Translations under genes and position numbers: made by a program
Notes under the pieces: model-generated
Databases searched by the model: none
What the model was told of the DNA's origin: nothing
The model's input: only the letters and a program-made list of their open reading frames with translations
From: Galdieria sulphuraria
Taxonomy: Eukaryota > Rhodophyta > Bangiophyceae > Galdieriales > Galdieriaceae
Assembly (NCBI RefSeq): GCF_000341285.1
Contig: NW_005178464.1
Location: 62,001-126,000, forward strand
Direction of reading: 5' to 3'
Length of the DNA stretch: 64,000 nt
Shown here: piece by piece, positions 44,551 through 56,618 of the stretch
Layout of the letters: each line of letters starts with the position of its first letter
How positions within the stretch are numbered: the first letter of the stretch is position 1

Positions 44551-47148
44551 CTAGGATCGACTGTTCCTTCGTTCTCTCCATTTTTCACCCAAACGATTCA
44601 ACACTCCAGGCTTTTCTATTTTATCCATTGCTTCAGGACCTTGTGTCTGATTGGATTGCGTCGGAAAATCCTTTCCTGCCAAATGTGTATATCTCACAAT
44701 GTAAGGCGCCGCAGATGTCTTTTTTAAGCCTTTCATTTCTAAAAGTTGATTGAGTTCTCCAATGCTACTATCTGGAATAAGAGCAACATAAGTATCTACA
44801 ATAGATTCCAATGGTGATAACAAAACTTTCAAAATAAGTTCCACTTTGGTCATTTCCTTATTCACAAACTTTTGATAGGAACTCCAAGGAGCAAGAAACT
44901 CTGATTGGACTCTTTCCTCTTTATGATCTTCTCGACTTGCATTATTTGGATAGGCAATGAAGGGAACATTTTGCAACATGTTCTTGATGGCCGCAGCATC
45001 CAGTAACAACTGTTGTGCACTTATGGATGATACCTTCTTACAAGTCTTTAGGGTGGTCAAATACGCTGGAATAAATATGGCAACAAAGCGATCGCAAAAA
45101 TATCGAAAATGAACAAATGATAATAAGTTGGCGAGACTCGGAAGGGAACGGAAAAATTCTTCCTCCAATTTCGCCACATATGAGGATGAATCACCAACGG
45201 ACTGGATATTGCTTTTCAAAGTTTCAGTGACTTGTAATAACGATGAATTCAACTTACTTCCAATTGATCTGGGTCATCAAATTGAGATGCTTTTGAAATC
45301 GAGTATAAAGTCCTACAGCCAGTGAACGTAAACCTTTGGCAGCAACTGCACGAAATTCGTCTCTTTCTACATCCATTTGAACATTATCAGCAAAGACGGG
45401 ATCTACTTTTTTCTTAATAGAATTGACAAGTTGTTCCACAGTGCTAGCACAATACTAGTTGAAAGTCAAAACAAAAGTTCAATAATCTGTTCTATGTATA
45501 CCTCGGCAGTGGACACGATATAGCATATCGTGCGCTCTTCTGCATCATTCAACTCCAATGGTTGAATATGGAAGCTCGGGGGTAAGACATCCTTTGAAAT
45601 GAAACTAAAGCCACTTGTAGAATTGGAACGTCCTTGCTTCGACAATTGTTCTCCCAAAGAATGAGCATATGACTTCAAATGCTTTTTAAACACTTTATGA
45701 AGATTGAAAAAGGTCTGATTAGTAGTCAACGCTCCGCAACGTTTCATGCAGCGTTTAATTTGAAGAAACAACTCCGTAGAACTTTTCAAAACGGTCGAAG
45801 GAGATTCTACCACCCAAGTTTCTTCAGTTATAAGTTTCTGTAAAAGTTCTCCCAAGTTCTTATCTTCCAAGGCTGAATAAGCACCCATATATGGTTCAAA
45901 ACAAGTACTAACTAAACCAACAAAATGATGCTTGGAGTTTGTAGGCAATTCTGAATCTTCCGAATGACTTGAAATAGTAGAAAAACGACGTTTCTCTTGA
46001 GTGCCAAAGGTGGAGTGGAGAAATCGTCTTTCAAGTTCCTGTTCGAATTCAAAAGTCTTCTGAAGCACTCTCAATAGAACAGTGACATCTCCTGGACTCC
46101 TTTTTTCAAGTTCAGCTGTCAAATGCCTTCTCGTAGTGGTACAAAAGCTATTAGCCAGTTTAAAAGCGATGTTCCATTCTTCGGGAAAAATATCTTTCCA
46201 ATATTCTTCCAAATATCTTAGTTCCCTTCGTAGCCATGCAAAGCGTCTCTCCGTGGCTTCTACTGCTGCAGCTTCACCTCCCGGGCCGAAAATGGCTTCA
46301 TAGGCTGCTATTCTTGAATGTATATACCAATCAATAACTTCTCGACGACTATCATTACTTAAATAATCCATTATCTTACACATTGCCTGCAACTGTTGGA
46401 TTTGTTGCTGTTTTTCTGAGTTGGAGCTAATATCTGCTAGTCCTGTTGGACCGAATAAACGTAACTGTTCAGATATAGATTCCTGCATATGATTGGAAAG
46501 TTCCTTAGCCTTACGGATGAGGGCAGGAATCTTTCCAAGCTCTTGGTATTCCTCCAGTTCTTCAAAACGTCTCAAGAACTTTATCAGATCAGGAAAAAGA
46601 ATGGCGCACCGCTTCCAGTCTTTCCTGTTCCAACTATTTTCACAGGCTTCTACCGCCTCTTCAAAGGACTGTAAATCCTTTATGGCTTCCAAAGTTTTCG
46701 ATATGTTTCTTCTAGTTATTTCCAGTGTCCTTATTTCTGCACAAACACTGTTTAACTTTCCTTCAGCATTAATTGCGTCAATGGAAAAGTTATTCATTTG
46801 TTTCCGCAACTGAAACAACTTTTCCTTTGCTTGGGCGATATATTGACTAGACTTGTTGCTGTCAAACCTTTCTTCTCGCACTTTCTGAGAAAGGTCATCG
46901 TCTAGCCTTGAAACGGTAGCTTTTACTCTAGCAATAAAAGAGTCCAAAGTAGTTAACGAGTCTTCCGTTGGAAATTTGGAGTTGATAAACTCCTCAACAT
47001 CAAAAGAGGTTCCTTTCTTTGCTTCTTTTTGGAATTCTTCACAAAGGGACAGTACTGATGAACTATTAGAGTCTTCATGGTCCAGAAACAACTCGTCTGA
47101 TAACTTGTTATCTCCTTCTTGAATATTTCCGCCCTTTGAAGACTCCAT
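44551..47148 (-). CDS. VPS53: GARP/EARP tethering subunit VPS53
   Basis: 834 residues, exons 47148-45502, 45454-45258, 45211-44551 on the minus strand. It begins with coiled coil around FIARVKATVSRLDDDL, then ERRFAWLRRELRYLEEYW and FPEEWNIAFKLANSFC, and later STAEYCASTVEQL, MTQINW and ISAQQLLLDAAAIKNML. These match VPS53 blocks in order (for example RRYAWIKRQL, FPREWCMAERIAVEFC, AEQLLLD). GARP tethers endosome-derived vesicles at the trans-Golgi network. The C-terminal 50 residues are polar and basic. Confidence 0.93.
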
Positions 47149-47432
47149 CTCATCGATTTACTTAAGAATCAAAGAATGATCAACTATATCAACCCTGCTT
47201 ATGCGAAGCAATTATGAACACTGTGCAATAATGTACTCAATGCATTTTCTGGTTTTTATTGAAGAGTAGTTGATGAGTCTCTATTCCAATGACTCATCTC
47301 TGCACTTTATTGATTGTAGACCGTCTCTCTTTTTCTCTTCTTGATGTTTTGAGTCTTCAAGTCGTCATCATTTCCCACATTTCATCGGCCGTTGATCATC
47401 CGTGTTTGGATTGTGAGAGTGTGTAAACAAAA

Positions 47433-48306
47433 GTGGCGACTTCCAAGTTCCTTTCCGTTTCTAGCCGTATAGCGGCCACTCTTTTCAGAAGAAATTATAC
47501 TTATTATGGTTTACGCCATGTAAGTACAGTTCCTGGGGAGGGAGAAGGTAGTAGTGCAGACGGTGTCTCTGGTCACACACAAAGCAGCAACCAGACAGTG
47601 CAAGCGGAGGTAAGACGAATTCTTTTGTTATAAACATATGTTAAAGACTGGAAGAATTTTACAGGAACTGAAGAGGGCTCACCTTCTGTAGCAGAGGATT
47701 CCACAAGGAACAGGTTTGGAAAGTTTCTAATAACTTTTTTAAAACTTTTGCCCATCTTTTTTTAGGAGAGTTTTTGTTGGTAACCTCGCGTATCGTACAA
47801 CACTAGATGATTTAATTCAACACTTGGGTAGTGTGGGGAAGATCGCTACTTCCCAAATACTTACCAACAACTTGGGACGCTCAGTGGGAGGTGCTATCGT
47901 CGAGTTTGATTCGGAAGAAGCTGCAAAACGAGCAATAGAAACCTTGAATGACAGTGAATTAGATGGCAGAAAAATAATTATTCGTGAGGATAGAGAAGAC
48001 TTTTCTTTGCATGACCCACGGAGAAAGATGAAGCAAGGCGATCCCAGAGCTCTTCAAAACAGACGTATCGTTGTTTGGAACCTGCCTTCTCACGTTAGAT
48101 GGCAAGAGTTGAAGGATTTGTTCAAAGAATCTGGAAACATTCTATGGACAGAAGTAAGAAATGTACGTGCGAGAGATGGTGGTGAAACAGTGATGGGCAC
48201 GGTTCTTTTTGAATCCGAAGAGGATGCCAGGAGAGCTGTTGAGAGGATGAGAGGAAAGAACTTTTTAGGCCGCATCATCGATTGCCGATTTGATAGCCTT
48301 CGTTAA
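47433..48306 (+). CDS. two-RRM organellar RNA-binding protein (start codon unclear)
   Basis: 258 residues if counted from GTG 47433. Exons 47433-47609, 47655-47713, 47766-48306. The first exon reads ATSKFLSVSSRIAATLFRRN after its first codon, an excellent mitochondrial presequence, but no ATG precedes it. Two RRMs follow: RNP2 VFVGNLAY with RNP1-like GGAIVEF, then RIVVWNLP with GTVLFES. Either GTG is used as start, or the ATG comes from an upstream exon. Divergent to VPS53 across 284 bp. Confidence 0.8.
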
Positions 48307-48388
48307 ATAGGTAGAAATATAAAAGATTGCTTTTCCTGTTTGTTGTTGTAAATGAAATGGATGTGCTTGTTATATTTTGTGATTGGTC

Positions 48389-49649
48389 ATGACGAGCGAC
48401 AGTCGATTGCAAGGCGTATTAGACTTTTGTAGTCTTCACTTGTCAAACACAAGAAACAAAGCACACAAAGAATTCTTATGGAAAGAATTGACTAGTTGCA
48501 ACATCGTGTCAGATCATGATCCTTTATTAGGCTCTGGTGATTCTCGTGCCGTACAATATTGGTTTGAGCAAGCTGGGGAACAAGACAAAAATCACCTCTT
48601 GCAGTCAGTCAACAAGCATTTATCGAATAAAACGTACGTAATAGTTGAAAAGTAAGCAATAGTTTTTTATTCTTGTTCTAGTTATTTGGTTGGTGAAAGA
48701 CTCACCGTGGCAGACATAGCTATGTACGTTTCCCTTTATAGTCTTTTCGAACAAAAATGGTCAGAGTCACAACGCCTCTTATTTGCAGATGCTTTACGTT
48801 GGTTTGATTTGCTGCAAAACTCTCTTCCGATAGGTCAGAAGTGGGAAAAGATTGATATTGACTTCACAGTATCTGAAGAGAAGCTGCATCAGTTGTTGGA
48901 TAACAAGCTCCGAATAGAAACTGAAAAACCAAAGGAGGAAGCTGTAGTTGCCCATAAGAAGAACAAGGACAAATTGGAAAAGGCTAAAAGTGCAACTAAT
49001 ACAAAGGGTGGATCAGAAGAGAAGAATGATGAACCTCTGAAGGAAGAGGCCGAAGAAGATGTTTCAAGATTGGATATTAGAGTGGGAAAAATACTTTCAG
49101 CTAAACGACATCCCGACGCAGATACTTTATATATTGAAGAAATTGATGTTGGTGTAAGTAAATTATTGCATAAAGAAGGATTGATTGACAAGAAAGTAAC
49201 AGGAAGCCTCTCCGCGTACTGTTTGTTCGGGTTTGGTGAAATTTATTCCTGATCCAGAGCAACTGCTCGGTTATTGCATCGTATTGTGTAATTTGAAGCC
49301 AGTCAATATGAGAGGCGTGAAGTCTGAAGCAATGATACTCTGTGCTACGAGTAAAGATGGAACTACCGTGGAATTGGTGAAACCACCTGAAGATGTTCCA
49401 ACTGGAGAACGAGTGACTTTTCCGGGTCATGATGGTGTGGCTGACTCAGTTTTGAATCCGAAAAAGAAAATATTTGAAAAGGTAAGAAGGATTCCACTCG
49501 CTTTCCAACCGATTTTCTTATTTGGTGAAAAGGTGCAACCATATTTTGCAACTAACGAAGAATGTATTGCTGTCTGGAAGGATATTCCCTTTACTACTTC
49601 ACAAGGTCCCTGTAAAGTGGCAAGTATTCGAGGAGGAACTATTCGTTGA
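48389..49649 (+). CDS. AIMP1/Arc1p-like tRNA-binding protein (GST-like + EMAP-II domain)
   Basis: 387 residues, exons 48389-48633, 48682-49153, 49203-49649. The N-terminal half resembles the GST-C-like helical domain that links synthetase-complex proteins ([20 protein letters not shown]). A lysine-rich linker follows, then the OB-fold tRNA-binding domain: [41 protein letters not shown], and [10 protein letters not shown] with the EMAP-II-like C-terminal extension. It should tether or stimulate aminoacyl-tRNA synthetases in the cytosol, as Arc1p does. Reading through the second intron gives an early stop. Confidence 0.9.
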
Positions 49650-49752
49650 AGATTGAAACAAATACTTTTTTCAGTGTCACAAAAGTCAATAGTTTCTTCA
49701 GTTGTGTAAACTATAGGATTTTCAAAAATTGGGTTGCTTTATCTTGACGCTG

Positions 49753-50338
49753 TTAGTTAGCTTCGGAAGACGTTGGCGAAGTGGATCTATTGGATATTAT
49801 GGCTTCCAAAAGTCCTTCACAAGCGTCTTCCAGAAGATCAAATACAAACTCGAATTCTTCATCCCCTCCATATACGCCACCTGAAAGAAATCCATAAAAA
49901 GGATCTGGAACTTCCCAGTTGCATTCCTCTGCAAGTTTTTTATTCTTTGCAAACTTCAGCAATAGCTCCACTCTAGGTTTTCTATTGTGACGAGAAACCA
50001 AGTCTTTGACATCACGTAGATTGCTTCGGTCCATGGGAATAATGTAGTCGAATACTTCTATGTCTTGGTCTCTCAGTGCTCGGGCTTTTCCGGTCATTGG
50101 AATGTTCCTTTTTTGAGCCATGGCCAGAGCTTTCGGATGTGGTGGCTCTCCAGTGTGCCACTTAACTTTTGTCAGTAAAAACAAAGGAAGCTAAGAATCC
50201 ACTTACAGCTCCAGTACCACAAGAGTCACACTCAACAACAGAGTCTAAGCCCTTTGTTTTAACCAAATGTCTGAATATGTTTTCAGCTGAAGGAGACCTG
50301 CAAATGTTTCCCAAACATACAAACAACACTCGAACCAT
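49753..50338 (-). CDS. low-molecular-weight protein tyrosine phosphatase
   Basis: 179 residues, exons 50338-50207 and 50160-49753 on the minus strand. The P-loop is [10 protein letters not shown] with nucleophile Cys8, and the general-acid Asp is in VPDPFYG. The splice gives [16 protein letters not shown], matching AGTxxWHVGxPxDPRA in the family. It is slightly longer than typical (about 155) owing to a Ser/Glu-rich tail. Divergent to PPAN across 326 bp. Confidence 0.95.
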
Positions 50339-50664
50339 TGAATGAACGATCCATTCCACTACATTTTCAATAGATTTCTAAATATGTATATTTGGCAACT
50401 ATATAGTCGACTACTTGGAAGAGAGAATTAGCTTTTATTATAATCATGTACAAGTTGAATGGAGTCAGTGCGCATGGTTCTTGAACAAAGTTTCCTTGTC
50501 ATTGAATAGGACTTTTTTTTGTTTCTGTTTGATGCGCAAATGTAATAAGTTTTATATTTCAAGAGAAATATGCAAATGTAGTCCTAAACAAGACATATTT
50601 TCCAATAAAAGAGACAAAGGAATGCGTCGTCATCCTCTGTTGAATCCCTAAACACCGTCGGAAT
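50339..50664. promoter_or_regulatory. shared divergent 5' region, LMW phosphatase / PPAN
   Basis: 326 bp between opposing ATGs, AT-rich, no other feature seen. Confidence 0.35.
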
Positions 50665-51555
50665 ATGCCTCGACATCGAAAAAAGCGAAGAACACATGTT
50701 CCTGTATCGGAAGAAGAAAACAAGGTTCCCATTACTATGGTATGTAAAAAAGGGAAAATAACCAACTCTCTTGCAGACCTCGTGATGGATCTAAGAAACA
50801 TGTTACGGCCACATACAACCAGGAAGATGCAAGAAAGTGCATCCAGTTCTCTCAACGAGTTTGCAACGTTAGCCAAAAAATTGGGAGTTAGTCACCTTTG
50901 GATATTATCAGAGTCCGTTAGTAGCACCACATTGAGGATTGGCAGACTACCAAAAGGTCCCACTTTTACTTTTAGAGTCAACTGGTTCTCATTGGCGGCC
51001 GATGTGAGGAAAGCACAGAAACGCCCTCACATTGTCAGCGATGCAGAACTAAAGGATCCTCCTCTTCTTGTTCTACACGGATTCGAGGACTCTAGAGTAC
51101 AGGAAAGAATGATGAGCTCGTTATTCCAGTTTATGTTCCCAGCAATCGACTTGGATACATTGAAACCACAGGCAGTGAAAAGAGTTCTTCTTGTAAACTA
51201 TGACAGGGAAAAAGAAGTCATAGAAATACGTCATTATCTCATTCGGACGAACCCTGTAGGTCTATCGAGGCCCATACGCAAGCTATTGTATAGAAAAATT
51301 CCAAAACAACTCAATACCTTGACAGATATTTCCGAGCTGTTAGATAGAGGAGGAGATGGCGCATATAGCTCGGAATCAGAAGGAGAAGGTTCCGAAGATA
51401 ATAGATGCTCTCTTGTTACTGAAAATAACAACAATACTTCAAAGAGAGCATCCGTTATTTTATATGAAGTGGGCCCACGAATGTCCTTGCAGTTGTGGCA
51501 AATACAAGAGGAGCTCTTTAGTGGCTCCTTCGTATACGAATCAAAGTCTAGCTAA
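50665..51555 (+). CDS. PPAN: Brix-domain ribosome biogenesis factor PPAN/SSF1
   Basis: 296 residues, one exon. The basic start MPRHRKKRRTH leads into the Brix domain: NSLADLVMDLRNMLRPHTTRKM (the PPAN/SSF1 MRxMxxPxTxxxL-type block), LRIGRLPKGPTFTFRV, and RVLLVNYDREKEVIEIRHY with a final LSRPIRKLL. SSF1 joins early 60S precursors in the nucleolus. The C-terminus is short and acidic, lacking the long basic tail of animal Peter Pan. Confidence 0.93.
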   Translation: MPRHRKKRRTHVPVSEEENKVPITMVCKKGKITNSLADLVMDLRNMLRPHTTRKMQESASSSLNEFATLAKKLGVSHLWILSESVSSTTLRIGRLPKGPTFTFRVNWFSLAADVRKAQKRPHIVSDAELKDPPLLVLHGFEDSRVQERMMSSLFQFMFPAIDLDTLKPQAVKRVLLVNYDREKEVIEIRHYLIRTNPVGLSRPIRKLLYRKIPKQLNTLTDISELLDRGGDGAYSSESEGEGSEDNRCSLVTENNNNTSKRASVILYEVGPRMSLQLWQIQEELFSGSFVYESKSS

Positions 51556-51692
51556 GAGTGAGAATGACTGTAATAGTAAATTGTATAGCTTCTTGAATGT
51601 GAGCTAGAATAATGATGGAAATAGAGGCATTCACAAACTCCTATAAATAAAAAGATTTACGTTCCTATTATGATTGAAGGAAATGGACAAGA

Positions 51693-53136
51693 ATGAATCT
51701 GGGTTTTGTAGCTCATGAGAATATCTTGAGAGTCCCTCTGAAACACCGAAGCACCGGAAGGAGCGGACGACAACCTTGTCGCATATGTTGTTCTAAAACT
51801 GTCGATTATGATATAGTTGTGGTGGGAGGAGGAATTGCTGGATTGGCGTTCTCAGCAGCTCTAAAGACGGTCTTGAAATGGCAAGGATCTTTGTTGGTCA
51901 TAGAACAGTCATCTTTAGAAGGTTTAGAAACTGGATCTGCTTTGGGATTATGGACAAATGCTTTCAAGTGTTTGGATGCCTTGGGAGAGCAAGTGAGTCG
52001 TACTTTAAGAGATAAAAGTTGTCCTCTTGAAGGTGTTCTTATTCGAGACGCTGAACGAGGACGACTTCTCAAGAGCATACCGTTGGATAAGTGTATTGGA
52101 GGTCCTCACGAGTTTTCATATGTCAGACGAAGAGATCTTCAGGAAGAATTACGTTCTCTTTATCTATCTTCACCAGATGTAAACTACTTGGTAGGAGAAA
52201 CTGTTGAGAGTGTTCGAAAGGACGACTGTATGATAGTCGTTTGTTCAAGTGGTATTGAATTGAAATGCCACATAGTTATTGGTGCAGATGGTATCGGTTC
52301 GGTGGTTAGAAAATGTTTGTATCCCTGTTTAAGATGGCCTAGAACGATCAAGTCGAATGGTTACATGGCATTTCGAGGTATTGTCTCGCTGAACCAATTG
52401 CCAGAAAAGGTAATCAACGAATTGGAGTCTTCATGGAAGAGCCATATTTCTCAGATATGGGGAAAAGGTATTCGTGCTGGAGTTGCACCGTTGGATATAC
52501 ATCATTGGTATTGGTTTCTAACGGTAAATGAGAAGCAGTTGAACAACTGGGATTGTTTCCAAGGTAATTTTCATCTTTGTCAAGACAAACTGAGTGAATT
52601 GCTTTTCAATTGGGTTTATCCACTTCCACAGCTCTTTCAGTATACACAAGCTGAAAATATTCATGTTCACAGATGTGCAGATTCCCTTGATATCCTACTA
52701 CCAAGGAAATATTTTTCCCTTCATAATAGTTTTCCAGTGACCCTTATTGGTGACGCTGCACATCCAACTACTCCTAATTTGGCTCAAGGAGCTGCACTTG
52801 CCTTAGAAGATGCGTTGGTACTCGCTTGTCACGTGTATAGTGCTTGCTCTCAGTCAGTCAACCATGGTACGCGCATGTAATAGGAAGCAACTCAATGCTA
52901 ACAAGTCTCTTTTAGAGATTCTACAAGAAACTTTGTACAAGTATGAAGACGAGCGTCTGCTAAGAACGCAGCGTTTGGTTATACAGTCTCATGTGATTGG
53001 AAAATTGTTACAACTGGAAAATAGTTGGGTTTGCTTCCTAAGAGACAATGTCGGAACAAAAGTTTTCCTTCAACCACAAGCCTTTCTACGTCACGCTGTC
53101 TGGGATGTACCTCCATGTTTCCATCCAAATAAATAA
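51693..53136 (+). CDS. FAD-dependent monooxygenase (group A, zeaxanthin-epoxidase-like)
   Basis: 464 residues, exons 51693-52866 and 52916-53136. The FAD-binding VVVGGGIAGLAF, the DG motif IVIGADGIGSVVR and the second FAD motif LIGDAAHPTTPNLAQGAALALEDA are all present. About 38 residues precede the Rossmann start and look like a leader. The 49-nt intron carries TGCTAAC before CTTTTAG and restores the C-terminal helix (YKYEDERLLRTQRL). By pattern it is close to zeaxanthin epoxidase and salicylate-hydroxylase-type enzymes but lacks the FHA domain of true ZEP. Substrate unknown. Confidence 0.9.
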
Positions 53137-53310
53137 ATTCTTTACAGCTGTAAGAAAAGGAACCCTGAACATGACATTGCCAAGCGGAATGGTTCATGAA
53201 GAAGGGCTCTAAGCGATGTGTCCTCGTGACAACTTCCATAAAGTTCGATTTGTCGAAGGAAAGCAAAACTTCACCGAGTTGATAATATTCTGGCATTGGG
53301 TGAATAGAAA

Positions 53311-54339
53311 ATGGCTTCAGTACCCACTACACAGAAAGCGTTGGAAGTGGTTCAGTTTGGAGACCCTCTCAAAGGTACACTTAAGCTTAATAAAGAGGCT
53401 CCAGTTCCCAAACCTGGTGATGGTCAAGTCTTGGTAGAAATGAAATATGCTTGTCTCAATCCTGCGGATGTATTCACTGTTCAAGGAATATATCCAGGAG
53501 TGAAAAATGTAACCGAAAAGAAACCGGGTTTTGTAGCGGGTCTTGAAGGTTCGGGTAAAGTGGTAGCTACCGGTTCAGGTTGTTCTTTGAAGGCAGGAAC
53601 TCGCGTTGTACCTTTGTTAGGGGAGAGGGCTGGTTCCTGGCAGCAGTACCTAGTTGTAAGTGAAAAGCAATGTATACCTGTGCCAGACGATGTGGATGAT
53701 GCGACAGCTGCACAACTATTTGTGAATCCGTTAACGGTAGTCGGTATGCTAGATGAGATTCAACAGAAAGCACCAGTCAAGGATAATCCTTGGATCGTTC
53801 AAACTGCTGCAAACTCAACTTTGGGTAGAATGTTCATCCAGTTAGCCAGGAAACGAGGTTTGAAGACGATCAACGTCATTAGAACTTCAGCAACGAAACA
53901 AGAACTTGTGCAACTTGGTGCAGATGAAGTAGTTGTCGTTTCTGAAGAGTCAGAACTTAGCAAGAAAATTCTCCAGCTAACTGGAGGAAAAGGAGCAGCA
54001 GCAGTAGTCGATGCTGTAGGGGGAGAAATTGGTACAGCTTGTTGCTCTTCTCTGGCGAAAGGAGGACTATTCCAAGGTTATGGTTTGCAGAGTGGACAGC
54101 CCATCCAAGTGAGCAATAGCGATCTTATTTTCAAGGATATTGTGATAAGAGGTTTCTGGTTGGCAATATGGTTCCCGAAACAACCATCCTCAGTCGTTCA
54201 GGAAGTGTTCGATATGTTGAGAAAGAAGGAACTTGTCCCACATATTCAGAAAATATTCGCGTTGGAAGACTATTTGGAAGCATTCAAAGCTCAGTTTAGT
54301 CCTGATAGGAGAGGAAAGATATTGTTCAAGCTCACTTGA
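53311..54339 (+). CDS. MECR/ETR1-like 2-enoyl thioester reductase (MDR family)
   Basis: 342 residues, one exon. Medium-chain dehydrogenase fold without zinc ligands: NPADVFTVQGIYP, the catalytic-region FVAGLEGSGKVVATG, LFVNPLTVVGML, and IVQTAANSTLGRMFIQLA in place of the usual nucleotide loop, ending with RGKILFKL. The Asn-Ser pair in AANSTLGR and the FVNPLT block resemble mitochondrial trans-2-enoyl-CoA reductase. A quinone-oxidoreductase role is the alternative. There is almost no presequence, so mitochondrial import is not evident. Confidence 0.75.
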   Translation: MASVPTTQKALEVVQFGDPLKGTLKLNKEAPVPKPGDGQVLVEMKYACLNPADVFTVQGIYPGVKNVTEKKPGFVAGLEGSGKVVATGSGCSLKAGTRVVPLLGERAGSWQQYLVVSEKQCIPVPDDVDDATAAQLFVNPLTVVGMLDEIQQKAPVKDNPWIVQTAANSTLGRMFIQLARKRGLKTINVIRTSATKQELVQLGADEVVVVSEESELSKKILQLTGGKGAAAVVDAVGGEIGTACCSSLAKGGLFQGYGLQSGQPIQVSNSDLIFKDIVIRGFWLAIWFPKQPSSVVQEVFDMLRKKELVPHIQKIFALEDYLEAFKAQFSPDRRGKILFKLT

Positions 54340-54504
54340 CTATCTTCTAGTCGACATAAGTTGTAGATGAACAGAAGAGAGTGTGTGATTGCCTATTTTT
54401 TGTAACAGTTTGGGGAATAAAAACTTTCCAAAAAAAAGTTGTGTTTTTTATAAAGCCCTTCGGAAAAGTTGTTGCCGTTTACTTCGTGCCTTGTTTCCAA
54501 TAAT

Positions 54505-56618
54505 TTACGCAAAAGTCTTCCTCCTCGCATGATAAACCTTACTCTCCTTACTTACATGACTTAACTCCTCTAGGGAGTCTTGTTTGACTTTATCGTACCT
54601 GCCATCCACGGTACATGGTGAGATAGATACTTTAAGCCTTTCAGGTAGCACATTGCGAATATGTTCTACAGTTGAGTCATGAACTGTTACAATTATTTTT
54701 TCAACAAGTTCCGATGAAAATCCTGGACGACACTGTTCTGCATAAGCAAAAGCTGTTTCGAGGTTCGAAAGAGCGTTTCTCCATTCAACAGATACGCGTT
54801 CATCTTCTGCTTCTAAACTGAAGGATTTGAAAACAGGACAAATAACTTCTCGAAAGATAGATGGGACTTCTGCATCTTCTATTACCTGACTATGACGCCT
54901 ATAACGCCTAAACTCTTGCTGATAATGTACATCTTCCATCTTTTCAGTAGCAGATAAGTTCAGAGGCTTTCCAGTATGATCAACAGTATTCCTCGAAGGT
55001 ATCAGAACAGTATCCACTTTCTGTTGCGGTTTCGCATCGACAAATCTCACAGTTTCTTCCGTTGAAACTGTTCCACTTACTCTGCTTGTTCCGTTCCTCT
55101 GTATCTTGGAAGAATATAATACAGTATCGGTGGAATCTAAGTCTGTCTTTGATTGCATAGCAACATGATGTGGTAACTTTGCCGATTGTGAATCTTTTGA
55201 AGGCCTTCTATACATGCTAGAATCTTCACTCGTTCTAGAATCATATCGTCTGTCAAGGACAGTTCCATTTATCTGTGAACTATCAGAACGAAAAGAATCA
55301 GCAGTTTCTACTCTAAAGACTGTCCCATCAGTAAGTTGTACACTTCGTACAGAATCCCCTTTCCACTCCAAACGGCACTTGGTCCCCAACTCCGGGTCAG
55401 GAATATCTGTAATGTCTTGTGGTTTTTCACTGGAAACCTTCAACTCCTGTACAGTACCAAGGTGATCTTCAACTACAAATATGGTCTCACCGGCATCCTT
55501 TTTTAGTGTCTTGACAGTTCCAAAATCCCACGCAAAATCTAAATCTACTGTTGGGAGTTTTCGTCTCCTATCTGCTTTGGGAACTATTTTATGTGAATTC
55601 AACTGTTTTTGTTTTTTCTTTTCGTCAAGCAGCCTCTTTAAAATACTTGTATCTCTTCTCTTCGTGATAAATGGATGCTTAAGAAGGATTTCTGCATTCT
55701 TTCGTTTATCAGGGTCTTTTTGTAAGCACTGGCAAATAAAATCCTTAAATTCCTATTCAAAATAAGTAAGTGTATAACATCAGACAGAAAAAGAAGAAGA
55801 CGTACTTCCGAAAATTCCCCGGAAAGCCTCGGAGGATCCGATTTGGTTATTAAGAAAAGAGCTTTCATTGGATGAGTATCTGCCCATGGAGGCCTTCCAT
55901 ATACCATTTCTAGTGCTGTTATTCCAAAGGACCAAATATCAGCCTAAGGATGTGCACAATTTCAGCTCAGTATTCAAAATAGTTTGGAATGATAGATACT
56001 TTTTGATCGTAATAACTCGCTTCAATCACTTCGGGAGCCATCCAAAACGGAGTCCCAACAAAGGTATTTCGTTTTCTCATCGTTTTAGTGACTTGTTCGG
56101 AAACTCCAAAATCTGCTAGCTTGACATGGCCTTCACTTGACAATAAAATATTTGCAGCTTTGATATCACGATGTAATCTTCCTTCTCTATGGAAGTAGCT
56201 AAGAGCAAGCAATATTTCTCTCAAACAAATAGCTGCAGCATCTTCAGACAAAGGACCAGTAACTGCAATCAATTCTTTGATAGAACCGCCTTCCAAGTAC
56301 TCCATTATCATCCACAGAAAACTTCCACTCAAAAACGAGTTGTAATATTCCACAATATATGGATTGTTTAACTGCGACAATATTCTAATTTCTCTACGAA
56401 ATTCCTTAAAAATCTATTAGAATGCCTAATACTTGAACACCGTCGCTTCCTACCTCAATATCACCCTTAGCGTCTTCTAAATCAATGAGTTTAATAGCTA
56501 CCGGCTTTCCTGTTGCTTTTTCCAAGGCTCTGTATACCTCTCCAAACGAACCTTGTCCTATCTTTTCTATCAGCTCGTACGCTTCCTCCCAGTCATAATT
56601 GTTTGAAATAGTCGACAT
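54505..56618 (-). CDS. Ste20-type kinase, GCK-III (STK24/25-like)
   Basis: 651 residues, exons 56618-56454, 56404-56000, 55943-55806, 55752-54505 on the minus strand. The kinase domain (about 15-265) has [38 protein letters not shown] and [11 protein letters not shown], with HPMKALFLI as in the MST3/SOK1 class. A C-terminal half of about 370 residues is rich in spaced G/D-T-V tripeptides (FGTVKTL, LGTVQEL, DGTVFRV, NGTVLDR, SGTVSTE and others), then a predicted helical end. Divergent to DDX1. Confidence 0.93.

Noticed and set aside
52800-53136. Frameshift near the end of the FAD monooxygenase
   Set aside because: Explained by a 49-nt intron with a good TGCTAAC branch site.
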